Positions 1 to 6,573 of a stretch of 7,519 nucleotides of DNA are shown here, piece after piece (position 1 is the first letter of the stretch; every line of letters begins with the position of its first letter). The position numbers were made by a program, and so were the translations under genes. Origin of the DNA: Rhizobium sp. LCM 4573 (GTDB lineage: Bacteria > Pseudomonadota > Alphaproteobacteria > Rhizobiales > Rhizobiaceae); contig NZ_MDDW01000003.1 of assembly GCF_001854865.1 (NCBI RefSeq), forward strand, positions 274,883-282,401. Direction: 5' to 3'. A model generated the notes under the pieces. That model ran no database searches, was not told where the DNA came from, and saw only the letters and a list, made by a program, of their open reading frames with translations.

Positions 1-85
1 GGCGAACATTATCGAGGCTGCTGCTAAGGCCGCCCGCTGGCCGCGCGGAAAAGATCGGCTCGTAGCCGCAGGTTCCTGCCCACTC
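1..85. other. Left edge, no assignable gene
   Basis: No coding region can be supported here. On the plus strand one frame carries 20 sense codons and stops at 63-65, and another stays open into the antisense of the regulator gene. Either could be the tail of a gene lying to the left, but 85 bases are too few to recognise a protein. No start codon with a ribosome binding site is seen on the minus strand after the regulator stop. The only structure is the small hairpin listed separately. Confidence 0.4.
49..68 (-). terminator. Possible weak intrinsic terminator of the LysR gene
   Basis: Read on the minus strand, a perfect 5-bp stem (CGGCT / AGCCG, plus-strand arms 56-60 and 64-68, 3-nt loop) is followed directly by ATCTTTT. 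It begins 17 nt after the regulator stop codon, the expected place for a terminator. The stem is short and the T tract is interrupted. A second small dyad (GCAGG tt CCTGC, 68-79) abuts it but its loop is too small to fold alone. Confidence 0.3.
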
Positions 86-976
86 CTACTTCATTGCCTT
101 GATCAGCCTGTCTGCGAAGCTGGCTGCAGCGATCGGAAGGACCCGCCCTCGAAGCTGACAGAGGACGAGGTCCGAGCGGGGTATGTCGCGCTCGTCGATG
201 GCGCGGCCGATGACCCCCATCCCGAAATCCTCGCGCGGCGCTCCAGCTTCGATCTGAAACGAGATCATGTTGCCGCGAAGGGCTAGCCCTCTCAACATCT
301 CGAACGAATTGGATTCAGCCATGATATCGAAACGAAAATCGCGGCGGGCGATGACTTCATCCAGAACTTGCCTGCCTCCGAGACTTTGATCGGGCAATGC
401 GAGCGGATAGCCGACGCAATCCGACAACCGTAGCGTCTGTTTTGCGGCCAAGGGGTGATCGTCCCGCATGATCGCGACCAGCCTTTGCGGAACCGACGTG
501 AGAATGCGAACGGCAGGCCGCATGACGGCACGATAAACGAGAGCGAGATCGACGTCGTATTCGATCAGTGCTGCGATCGCGGCGTCGTGATCCATCACTT
601 TAAGATCGAAAACCAAGCGTGGGTTATCCTTTCGGAATTCGCCGATCTGCGACGGCAAAAAATCAAGTGCCAAAGCCTGGCTGCAGGCGATTTTGACCGG
701 GCCCCGCCGTAGCCCGCGCAAATCCTCCACCTGTGAACTGAGGCGTTCGGCATCGGCGATCTGGCTTCTGGCATAGCGAACGAACATCTCGCCGGCAGTG
801 GTCAGCTTCACGCCTCGCGCACGTCTCTCGAAAATCGGGGTTCCTATTTCGAGCTCGAGATCCTGGATCTTGCGGTTCATTGCCGAGGCCGTGATGTTCA
901 TCCGCTCCGCAGCCTGCCGGATCGAGCCCGCCCTGGCAATTTCAGAAACCTGCTGGAGCAATTTCAGGTGACGCAT
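86..976 (-). CDS. LysR-family transcriptional regulator
   Basis: A 296-residue LysR-type regulator, the usual length for the family. Residues 1-60 form the winged helix-turn-helix, with a helix-turn-helix core around GSIRQAAERMNITASAMNRK and the wing ending in LTTAGE (58-63). A linker helix of about 25 residues follows, then the periplasmic-binding-like effector domain from about residue 93 to the end. The reading frame is open upstream to 1141, but the ATG at 976 is preferred: it puts the DNA-binding domain at the N-terminus and has GGGAG 6 nt upstream, whereas the upstream extension looks non-coding and would overlap the start of the divergent gene. It is transcribed away from the transport and amidohydrolase operon, the classic arrangement for a LysR protein that controls its neighbour in response to the substrate or an intermediate. 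The effector cannot be read from the sequence. Confidence 0.95.
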   Translation of the reverse strand: MRHLKLLQQVSEIARAGSIRQAAERMNITASAMNRKIQDLELEIGTPIFERRARGVKLTTAGEMFVRYARSQIADAERLSSQVEDLRGLRRGPVKIACSQALALDFLPSQIGEFRKDNPRLVFDLKVMDHDAAIAALIEYDVDLALVYRAVMRPAVRILTSVPQRLVAIMRDDHPLAAKQTLRLSDCVGYPLALPDQSLGGRQVLDEVIARRDFRFDIMAESNSFEMLRGLALRGNMISFQIEAGAPREDFGMGVIGRAIDERDIPRSDLVLCQLRGRVLPIAAASFADRLIKAMK

Positions 977-990
977 CGCATACTCCCAGT

Positions 991-1007
991 GATGCCTTTT
1001 TGGCACC
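991..1007 (-). other. Small hairpin in the leader of the LysR gene
   Basis: On the minus strand the RNA reads GGUGCC, AAAAA, GGCAUC, a 6-bp stem with one G-U wobble and a 5-nt A loop. It ends about 3 nt before the GGGAG ribosome binding site (983-987). This position could let it influence translation of the regulator, or it could be part of a protein-binding site. The stem is short and this is a low-confidence call. Confidence 0.25.
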
Positions 1008-1030
1008 GCTAATGAACGAAAATTGCGGTT

Positions 1031-1057
1031 GAGATACACACTGGACCGTGTACTCTC
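1031..1057. promoter_or_regulatory. Candidate LysR operator in the divergent control region
   Basis: An interrupted dyad lies between the two divergent genes. The left arm is GAGATACAC (1031-1039) and the right arm GTGTACTCTC (1048-1057), whose reverse complement GAGAGTACAC differs by one inserted base. The arms are 8 nt apart. LysR proteins usually bind dyads of this kind in a shared divergent promoter. It is not a textbook T-N11-A site, so assignment as the operator is inference from position and symmetry. It sits about 70 bp before the start of the binding-protein gene and about 55 bp before the regulator start. Confidence 0.4.
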
Positions 1058-1066
1058 GCATTGCAA

Positions 1067-1072
1067 CATAAT
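1067..1072 (+). promoter_or_regulatory. Possible -10 element of the operon promoter
   Basis: CATAAT matches the sigma-70 -10 consensus at five of six positions, 54 bp before the binding-protein start codon. The best upstream -35-like hexamer (TGGACC, 1042-1047) matches weakly and lies at a long 19-bp spacing, inside the dyad spacer. A weak -35 overlapped by an activator site would fit LysR-dependent activation, but the call is tentative. Confidence 0.25.
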
Positions 1073-1126
1073 TGAATGAGCTGTCGCGAACGGCGGCCTC
1101 CACCGACCAGACAAGGGAACAAAAAT

Positions 1127-2176
1127 ATGGCTGATCACCAAATGAAGACGCGTGCCCGTAGAACCGTACTGGCCGCGATCGCGGCTTTCTCAACACTCGG
1201 CGCAGCTACCGCGACGCAGGCCGAGACCGACATCAAGCTCGTCCTCAACTGGAAATACCAAGGGCCACAGGGTCTGCTGTTCCTCGCCGAGGACAAGGGT
1301 TACTTCAAGGAAGAAGGCTTGAACGTGACCATGGACCAGGGCAACGGCTCCGGCGCAGCGGTTCCGCTTGTCGCTAATGGCGCCTACGACATGGGATTCG
1401 GCGATATCAACGCGCTCATCGAACTTGCCGCTAAAAAGCCCGACGATGCGCCGGTCGGCGTCTTCATGATGTATAACCAGCCTCCCTTTACCATCGCGGT
1501 CAAGGCGGACAGCCCCATCAAGTCGCCAGCCGATTTCCCCGGCCACATCCTTGGCGGTGCGGCCAATGATGGCGCCCTCAAGCTCTTCCCTGCTCTGTGC
1601 TCGATATCCAAGACCGATTGCTCAAAGGTCGAAGTGACCAACATGCAGCCGAACCTGCGCGAACAGATGCTGATGAAGGGTCAGGTCGACGGCGTCTTCG
1701 GTTATGTCAACACCATCCGCTTCAGCGCCAAGCTGATCGGTGTCGATCCGGACAAGGAAATCCGCTTCATCAGCTACGGCGATTACGGGATGGACCTCTA
1801 CTCCAATGCCATTATCGTTGCGAAGAGCTTCGCGAAGGAAAACCCGGAGGCCGTGAGGGGATTTTTGCGCGCGCTCAACAGGAGCATCAAGGAGGCCATC
1901 AAGGACCCCGATGCAGCCGTCGCGGCGGTAAAGGCACGCGAACCTCTGATCAAGACCGATGTAGAGCGCGAACGTTTTGACGCAACGCTGGCTGACGAGA
2001 TGTCCCATCCCGAAGTCGCCAAGATAGGCCTCGGTGATATCGAGGAGGCACGTCTTGCAAAGTCCATCGATATCCTCGTCCAGGCAAACGGCCTGCCACG
2101 CACGCCATCGGTCGGCGAAGTGTTCGACCGGAGCTTCCTGCCGGCCAGAAGCGAACTCCTGACCTCGGTCGAATAA
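1127..2176 (+). CDS. ABC transporter periplasmic substrate-binding protein, NMT1/THI5/SsuA-like
   Basis: A 349-residue periplasmic solute-binding protein for the ABC importer encoded downstream. Residues 1-32 form a Sec signal peptide: a basic start (KTRARR), a hydrophobic core (TVLAAIAAFSTLGAA) and probable cleavage after TQA, before ETD. The mature part begins IKLVLNWKYQGPQG and continues with LAEDKGYFKEEGLNV, the first-strand and helix pattern of the NMT1/THI5-like nitrate/taurine/sulfonate/pyrimidine-precursor binding proteins. Lobe crossover regions are seen near GQVDGVFGYVNT (185-196) and DLYSNAIIVAKSF (223-235). Two cysteines (158 and 165) could form a periplasmic disulfide. The frame is open from an ATG at 1076, but the ATG at 1127 has AAGGGA 8 nt upstream and gives a proper signal peptide; the ATG at 1142 is a less likely alternative. 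The His seen in thiamine-precursor binders is absent, so the ligand is probably different. Confidence 0.93.
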   Translation: MADHQMKTRARRTVLAAIAAFSTLGAATATQAETDIKLVLNWKYQGPQGLLFLAEDKGYFKEEGLNVTMDQGNGSGAAVPLVANGAYDMGFGDINALIELAAKKPDDAPVGVFMMYNQPPFTIAVKADSPIKSPADFPGHILGGAANDGALKLFPALCSISKTDCSKVEVTNMQPNLREQMLMKGQVDGVFGYVNTIRFSAKLIGVDPDKEIRFISYGDYGMDLYSNAIIVAKSFAKENPEAVRGFLRALNRSIKEAIKDPDAAVAAVKAREPLIKTDVERERFDATLADEMSHPEVAKIGLGDIEEARLAKSIDILVQANGLPRTPSVGEVFDRSFLPARSELLTSVE

Positions 2177-2178
2177 GA

Positions 2179-2199
2179 AACGGCGCGCAACGCGCCGTT
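2179..2199 (+). repeat. Intercistronic GC-rich hairpin after the binding-protein gene
   Basis: A perfect 9-bp inverted repeat (AACGGCGCG / CGCGCCGTT) with a CAA loop starts 2 nt after the binding-protein stop codon. It is followed by a run of C with one T rather than a T tract, so it is not a standard intrinsic terminator. Hairpins at this position commonly protect the 3' end of binding-protein transcripts, so that far more binding protein than membrane components is made. Partial termination is also possible. The function is inferred from position and structure. Confidence 0.6.
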
Positions 2200-2234
2200 C
2201 CCCCTCCCCCAGACGATTAGAATGGAACAACATC

Positions 2235-3026
2235 ATGGACTTGATGCTGAAGGATAAGGTCGCGTTCATCACCGGCCCGGCTAAGGGCATGGGCGCGGCA
2301 ATAACCCTTGCCTTCGCGAAAGAAGGCTGCAAGCTCGCCCTTGTCGGCCGCGATACGGCGGCCATAGAACCGGTGGCCGAAGAGGCTCGGTCCAAAGGTT
2401 GCTCGGCTCTCGTCATCGGCTGCGACCTGACGGATGCCGCACAATGCGACGCGGCTGCCAGCAAGACGGTTGAAACCTTCGGCCGCATCGACGTCCTGGT
2501 CAATGTTGCTGGTGGCTCCGGTCCGATGGGCAAGACCGGCGTCGAAACCACGCCAGACGAATTCGACGAGATCGTCACGCTCAACATGAACGGCTGCTTC
2601 CACACGATCCGCTCGGTCCTGCCGTCGATGATCGAGAACCGATACGGCAAGGTCATCAATGTCGGCGGCACGTTTGGGATGAAGGGGCGCGCGGGGCGTC
2701 TCGCCTACTCCGCCTCCAAATGGGGCCTGCGCGGCATCACCAAGAGCTTTGCGCTGGAAGTCGGGCAGCACAATATCAACGTCAACTGCGTCGCCCCGGG
2801 CATGGTCGATGGGCCACGCTTCCGTGACAAGGTCTGCAAGACCATGGCCCTTAAGTTCGGCATTTCCGAGGAAGAGGCCGCCATCCGTCATGCGCAAGAC
2901 TATGCACTGAAGCGTATTACCGTCGATGAGGACGTCGCGAGTGCCTGCCTGTTCCTCGCCAGCGACGTTTCGCGCCAGATCACCGGCGTTGATCTGCCCG
3001 TCGATGGCGGATGGGCCGCCCTTTAA
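2235..3026 (+). CDS. Short-chain dehydrogenase/reductase (SDR), atypical active site
   Basis: A 263-residue classical-length SDR with a Rossmann fold. The cofactor motif TGPAKGMG (13-20) fits TGxxxGxG. D64 (CDLTD) would contact the adenine, NVAG (90-93) takes the place of NNAG, N117 is the catalytic-tetrad Asn, and YSASK gives Y158 and K162. GRD at 38-40, with Arg after the second strand, suggests NADP(H) over NAD(H). The C-terminus ends in VDGGWAAL, normal for the family. The catalytic serine, expected 13 residues before Y158, is replaced by G145, with T146 next to it. ATG 2235 is preferred, with GGAA 7 nt upstream. The gene lies 58 bp after the binding-protein gene and 13 bp before the amidohydrolase, so it probably acts on the transported compound or a ring-opened product. 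The reaction is not known. Confidence 0.92.
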   Translation: MDLMLKDKVAFITGPAKGMGAAITLAFAKEGCKLALVGRDTAAIEPVAEEARSKGCSALVIGCDLTDAAQCDAAASKTVETFGRIDVLVNVAGGSGPMGKTGVETTPDEFDEIVTLNMNGCFHTIRSVLPSMIENRYGKVINVGGTFGMKGRAGRLAYSASKWGLRGITKSFALEVGQHNINVNCVAPGMVDGPRFRDKVCKTMALKFGISEEEAAIRHAQDYALKRITVDEDVASACLFLASDVSRQITGVDLPVDGGWAAL

Positions 3027-3031
3027 AGGAG
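3025..3031 (+). promoter_or_regulatory. Ribosome binding site of the amidohydrolase
   Basis: AAAGGAG overlaps the SDR stop codon TAA (3024-3026) and lies 8 nt before the ATG at 3040. It fixes that start against the upstream in-frame ATG at 2926, which lies inside the SDR gene. Confidence 0.85.
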
Positions 3032-3039
3032 ATTTCAGA

Positions 3040-4473
3040 ATGAACAGCGAGATCATCGCGGACCTCGTCGTCAACGGCGGAACGATCGTCACCCCGGATA
3101 CGCAATATCAGGCCAGCATCGCCATCAAGGAAGGCAAGATCCTGGCGATCGGCGATGAAGAAGCCATGCCCGAGGCGAAAGAGAGCCTGAATGCAACAGG
3201 CCTCCATATTCTGCCCGGCGCAATCGACGTGCACGTTCATTTCCGCGATCCCGGCTATCCGCAGAAGGAAGATTTTGCCAGCGGCACGGCAGCCGCCGCC
3301 TTTGGCGGTGTGACCACCGTCTTCGATATGCCGAACACGCTACCCGCGGTCGCCGATGCCAAGTCCTTGGCTGACAAGCATGCGCTTGCCGCCGCCAAAG
3401 CCCATGTTGATTACGGCCTCTACGCCGTGCTCGGTGAAGACAGTTTACCCAATATAGCAGAGTTGATCGAAGGCGGCGTCATCGGCTTCAAATGCTACAT
3501 GGGCAATACATTCGGCCGCATCCCGTCTCCGACAACCGGTGCCATGCTCGAACTCTTCGAGATCGTGGCGCCGACCGGCAAACGCATCTCACTGCATGCC
3601 GAAACAAACTCGATCATGGAACGCCGTGAGGCGCGTCTGCGCGCCATGGGCCGCACTGATCCGCTTGCGCACCTCGCCGCCCGCCCGGCAGTCGTCGCCA
3701 CCGAAGCCGTAGAGCGCGCGGCGACGCTTGCGGAATGGACCGGAGCCCGCATCCATATCCTGCACATCTCGTCAGCGGCCGAACTTCGGCCTTTAGCAGA
3801 GGCCAAGGCCCGGGGTGTCGACATCACCGGCGAGACCTGCCCCCAATATCTGCTCCTCTCGACCAACGACTACGAGGAAAAGCGAGGTGTCATCCGCGTC
3901 AACCCGCCGGTGCGCGAGATCGAGAACCAGGGGCCTATCTGGGAGGCGCTCGTCGACGGCACGATCGACATGATCGCCACCGACCATGCCCCCCATTCCG
4001 TCGAAGAGAAAACGCGTGAGGACATCTGGACCGTCGATTGCGGCTTCCCCGGTGTCGAAACCCAGATGCCGCTGATGTTGACCGAGGTCGCCCGTCGGCA
4101 GGCGAGCCTGTCAGACTACGTTCGCTGGAGCGCAGAAAAGCCAGCAAAATGCTGGGGTCTGTACCCGACCAAGGGCGCGCTGATGGTCGGCTCCGACGCA
4201 GATCTTGCCATCGTCGATACCAATCGCGAGTGGACGATCGACGATGGCAAGATCCAGTCGACGGCCAAAATCTCGCCATGGCACGGCATGAAGGCGACTG
4301 CGTTGCCGATCCATACCATCGTACGCGGCCGCTTCGTGATGAAGCACCGTACACTGCAGAACGAAGCGAAGGGCTGGGGCCGTTCGGTTCATGCGATCCA
4401 GCAGATGCCGATACCTGAGGTCCGTAACGCCGACCAGACAATGGCAGCCGTCACTGCTCCCCGGAAGGGTTGA
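3040..4473 (+). CDS. Cyclic amidohydrolase, dihydroorotase/allantoinase/hydantoinase superfamily
   Basis: A 477-residue zinc-dependent amidohydrolase that should hydrolyse a cyclic amide, imide or ureide. The small N-terminal beta domain (about 1-58) is followed by the barrel and closed by the C-terminal part (about 380 on). Metal ligands are all visible: H65 and H67 (DVHVHFRDPG), K151 in GFKCYMG as the likely carboxylated bridging lysine, H186 (SLHAET), H242 (ILHISS) and D315 (TDHAPH), the catalytic base. R69, N99 (MPNT) and H319 match the residues that hold the substrate carboxylate in dihydroorotases. Typical D-hydantoinases lack the HFRDPG form. Long 477-residue length and catabolic neighbours argue against a housekeeping pyrC role. 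It follows the SDR by 13 bp with a strong ribosome binding site and ends just before the ATPase. Class is confident; the substrate is open (dihydroorotate-like ureide, hydantoin, allantoin or imide). Confidence 0.92.
   Translation: MNSEIIADLVVNGGTIVTPDTQYQASIAIKEGKILAIGDEEAMPEAKESLNATGLHILPGAIDVHVHFRDPGYPQKEDFASGTAAAAFGGVTTVFDMPNTLPAVADAKSLADKHALAAAKAHVDYGLYAVLGEDSLPNIAELIEGGVIGFKCYMGNTFGRIPSPTTGAMLELFEIVAPTGKRISLHAETNSIMERREARLRAMGRTDPLAHLAARPAVVATEAVERAATLAEWTGARIHILHISSAAELRPLAEAKARGVDITGETCPQYLLLSTNDYEEKRGVIRVNPPVREIENQGPIWEALVDGTIDMIATDHAPHSVEEKTREDIWTVDCGFPGVETQMPLMLTEVARRQASLSDYVRWSAEKPAKCWGLYPTKGALMVGSDADLAIVDTNREWTIDDGKIQSTAKISPWHGMKATALPIHTIVRGRFVMKHRTLQNEAKGWGRSVHAIQQMPIPEVRNADQTMAAVTAPRKG
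4463..4469 (+). promoter_or_regulatory. Ribosome binding site of the ABC ATPase
   Basis: GGAAGGG lies inside the last codons of the amidohydrolase, 9 nt before the ATG at 4479. An in-frame TTG at 4470 touches this site directly, leaving no spacer, so the ATG is chosen as the start. Confidence 0.7.
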
Positions 4474-4478
4474 TCGCC

Positions 4479-5318
4479 ATGAACCAAGCTCTCGCGACTG
4501 GGGTCGTGCCCCGTAATCCTGTGATCGATCTGGAACGTGTGAACGTCACCTTCGGGGGTGAAAAGAACAAGACGGTGGCCTTGGCGGAAACGTCGCTGCG
4601 GATTGAAAAAGGGGAGTTCGTCGCGCTCGTCGGGCCATCCGGCTGCGGCAAGTCGACGATCCTGAAACTCGTAGCCGGCACGCTCTCGCCGTCAGAAGGC
4701 AATATCTTCGTCACCGGACGGGAGATCGGCGCGAACGAGGTACGGATCGGCATGGCGTTCCAGAATCCGACCCTGCTGCCGTGGCTCAACATCCGCGACA
4801 ACGTGATGATGCCACTGAAGATCGTTCCGCCCTACAAACATGGCTACACGAAGAAAAAGAACGGCGAGTATCGGGAACGCGCCGAGGCGCTTCTCGCCAA
4901 GGTCGGGCTGTCTGGTTTCGGCGAAAAATTCCCGTGGCAGCTCTCAGGCGGCATGCAACAGCGCGCCTCCCTGTGCCGCGCACTGATTCATGATCCAACC
5001 CTGCTTCTGCTCGACGAACCATTCGGCGCGCTCGATCAGTTTACCCGCGAGGAGCTCTGGGAAATCATGCAGAATCTCTGGATCGAGAAGAAGCCGACAG
5101 TTCTCCTGGTGACCCATGACCTCAAGGAGGCAGCCTACCTCGCCTCGCGCATTTGCGTCATGCAGGCGCGGCCGGGGCGCATCATAGAAGACAGTACCGT
5201 GCCTTTCTCCCGGCCACGTACCATCGATGTGTCTTTCGAACCTGATTTTGTTTCCCTCACTCAGAGGCTCCGCGAGCGCATCGTCGCGGCGCGAGCCGTC
5301 AAGGAGCAACAGCCATGA
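4479..5318 (+). CDS. ABC transporter ATP-binding protein, NitT/TauT/SsuB-like
   Basis: A 279-residue cytoplasmic ATPase that powers the importer. All nucleotide-binding motifs are present: Walker A GPSGCGKST (52-60), Q-loop Q95 (FQNPTLLPW), signature LSGGMQQR (155-162), Walker B LLLLDEP (175-181), D-loop ALD (184-186) and H-loop H213 (VTHDL). The FQNPTLLPW and DEPFGALDQFTREELW segments are typical of the nitrate/taurine/sulfonate importer class. Between the Q-loop helix and the signature there is an extra lysine-rich stretch around residues 117-131 (PPYKHGYTKKKNGEY), longer than in SsuB or TauB. The C-terminal tail from about 235 is short. The gene starts 5 bp after the amidohydrolase stop and overlaps the permease start by 4 bp (ATGA), a sign of translational coupling between the two subunits. 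Confidence 0.96.
   Translation: MNQALATGVVPRNPVIDLERVNVTFGGEKNKTVALAETSLRIEKGEFVALVGPSGCGKSTILKLVAGTLSPSEGNIFVTGREIGANEVRIGMAFQNPTLLPWLNIRDNVMMPLKIVPPYKHGYTKKKNGEYRERAEALLAKVGLSGFGEKFPWQLSGGMQQRASLCRALIHDPTLLLLDEPFGALDQFTREELWEIMQNLWIEKKPTVLLVTHDLKEAAYLASRICVMQARPGRIIEDSTVPFSRPRTIDVSFEPDFVSLTQRLRERIVAARAVKEQQP
5301..5306 (+). promoter_or_regulatory. Ribosome binding site of the ABC permease
   Basis: AAGGAG inside the end of the ATPase gene, 8 nt before the permease ATG at 5315. The permease start overlaps the ATPase stop as ATGA. Confidence 0.8.
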
Positions 5319-6091
5319 AGCCGGACACCAGACGCCGCGTCCTCTCCGCTTGCTGCATTCTCGGCTCCTTCGTTGCCTGGGAAGCCATCTGCCTTGCATT
5401 CGGCGTGTCGGAAATGGTGCTGCCAAGACCGACACAAGCGATCTACACGCTGGTCTCGCAGTTTCCCGCGATCTGGCCGCACGCGTTTCAGACCATTTAT
5501 ACGACTTTGGTCGGGCTTGGGCTTGGCATCCTGATCGGTGTCCTTCTCGGCATGTTGATCGGCTCCTCAAGGCTTGCCTATGACGTCGCCTATCCGATGC
5601 TGGTTGGCTTTTCCTCGATCCCCAAGGTCGCCATCGTGCCAATTCTCGTGCTTTGGTTCGGCGCTGGAACGGTACCGGCAATTCTCACGGCGATGGTCAT
5701 GTGTGTCTTCCCAATCGTCGTCAACGTCGCGACAGGGCTCGCGTCGACGGAGCCCGAACTACAGGATGTCATGCGGACCCTGAAGGCAACGAAGCTCGAG
5801 ATCCTCTGGAATATCGGCCTGCCGCGAACGATGCCCTATTTCTTCGCATCGCTTAAGGTCGCTGCGACGCTTGCCTTCGTCGGTACAGTCATTGCCGAAA
5901 CAGTCGCCTCGAATCGAGGCATCGGCAACCTGATGATGATTGCGAGTTCCAGTTTCGACGTGCCGCTCGTCTTTGCCGGACTGTTCATTCTCGCTAGCCT
6001 CGGCGTCACCCTCTACATTGTATTCTCCGCCATCGAAGCCCGCGTGACCGGCTGGGCAGTGCGCAGCGACGATTTCGCGTCCAACGGCTGA
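5315..6091 (+). CDS. ABC transporter permease, NitT/TauT/SsuC-like
   Basis: A 258-residue inner-membrane permease with about six hydrophobic segments: roughly 10-30, 62-84, 93-115, 119-141, 182-199 and 217-240. The N-terminal segment followed by LPRPTQAIYTL (36-46) is the familiar start of SsuC/TauC-type permeases. The cytoplasmic EAA loop that docks on the ATPase is at 151-170 and ends in the conserved ILWNIGLPRTMP. The position usually held by an invariant Gly in this loop is K157 (TLKATK instead of TLGAS), and the EAA triplet itself reads DVM. RGIGNLM (201-207) is the usual late loop motif. Only one permease gene is present, so a homodimer is expected. It overlaps the ATPase gene by 4 bp and precedes the small DUF3830 gene by 63 bp. 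Confidence 0.95.
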   Translation: MKPDTRRRVLSACCILGSFVAWEAICLAFGVSEMVLPRPTQAIYTLVSQFPAIWPHAFQTIYTTLVGLGLGILIGVLLGMLIGSSRLAYDVAYPMLVGFSSIPKVAIVPILVLWFGAGTVPAILTAMVMCVFPIVVNVATGLASTEPELQDVMRTLKATKLEILWNIGLPRTMPYFFASLKVAATLAFVGTVIAETVASNRGIGNLMMIASSSFDVPLVFAGLFILASLGVTLYIVFSAIEARVTGWAVRSDDFASNG

Positions 6092-6154
6092 TCTTTCCAA
6101 CCCATTCTCGTAAAACCTCCCTCGTCGAGAGAAGCCACATTCACAGGAACGTTC
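6092..6154. other. 63-bp gap between permease and DUF3830 gene
   Basis: No terminator or convincing promoter is visible. A TCTCG / CGAGA pair (6106-6110 and 6126-6130) with a 15-nt loop could form a weak hairpin, without a T tract. AGGAA at 6145-6149 serves as the ribosome binding site of the next gene with a 5-nt spacer. Confidence 0.4.
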
Positions 6155-6568
6155 ATGACAAAGCTCAGGATCACCGCCGGCCCCTTCACCTTCGATGCCC
6201 GACTGGAAACTCAGGATGCGCCGAAGACCTGCGCATCATTCCTCAAGCGCCTCCCATACGAAAGCAAGATCGTTCACGTCCGCTGGAGCGGTGAAGGCGT
6301 CTGGGTTCCGCTCGGCGATGAAGACTTCGGAGTCACCTATGAGAACCACACGAGCCATCCGGCCCCGGGGCACATCATTCTTTACCCGGGCGGCATCAGC
6401 GAGACGGAAATACTGCTTGCATATGGCGGCGTCGACTTCTCCTCCAAGATGGGGCAGCTTGCCGGCAATCACTTTATCACCCTGACGTCAGGGCTCGAGA
6501 ACCTGAAGGCACTCGGCAACATGACACTTTGGGAGGGCGCCCAGCCCATTCGCTTCGAACTGGCCTGA
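6155..6568 (+). CDS. DUF3830 family protein, cyclophilin-like fold
   Basis: A 137-residue small protein without signal peptide or membrane segment, so cytoplasmic. It matches from memory the DUF3830 family, which is placed among cyclophilin-like (TM1367-type) beta-barrel proteins. Recognisable blocks are RWSGEGVWVPLG (43-54), ENHTSHPAPG (63-72), YPGGISETEILLAYGG (77-92) and KMGQLAGNHF (98-107). The RWSGE start and the PGGxSETE segment are rich in conserved polar and glycine residues and look like a ligand pocket or active site, but no activity is known to me. It is not expected to be a peptidyl-prolyl isomerase. It sits in the same transcription direction after the permease and 5 bp before an amidase gene. 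Members of this family are often found beside ABC importers and amidohydrolases, which suggests a role in handling the same substrate. Confidence 0.85.
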   Translation: MTKLRITAGPFTFDARLETQDAPKTCASFLKRLPYESKIVHVRWSGEGVWVPLGDEDFGVTYENHTSHPAPGHIILYPGGISETEILLAYGGVDFSSKMGQLAGNHFITLTSGLENLKALGNMTLWEGAQPIRFELA

Positions 6569-6573
6569 TCGGT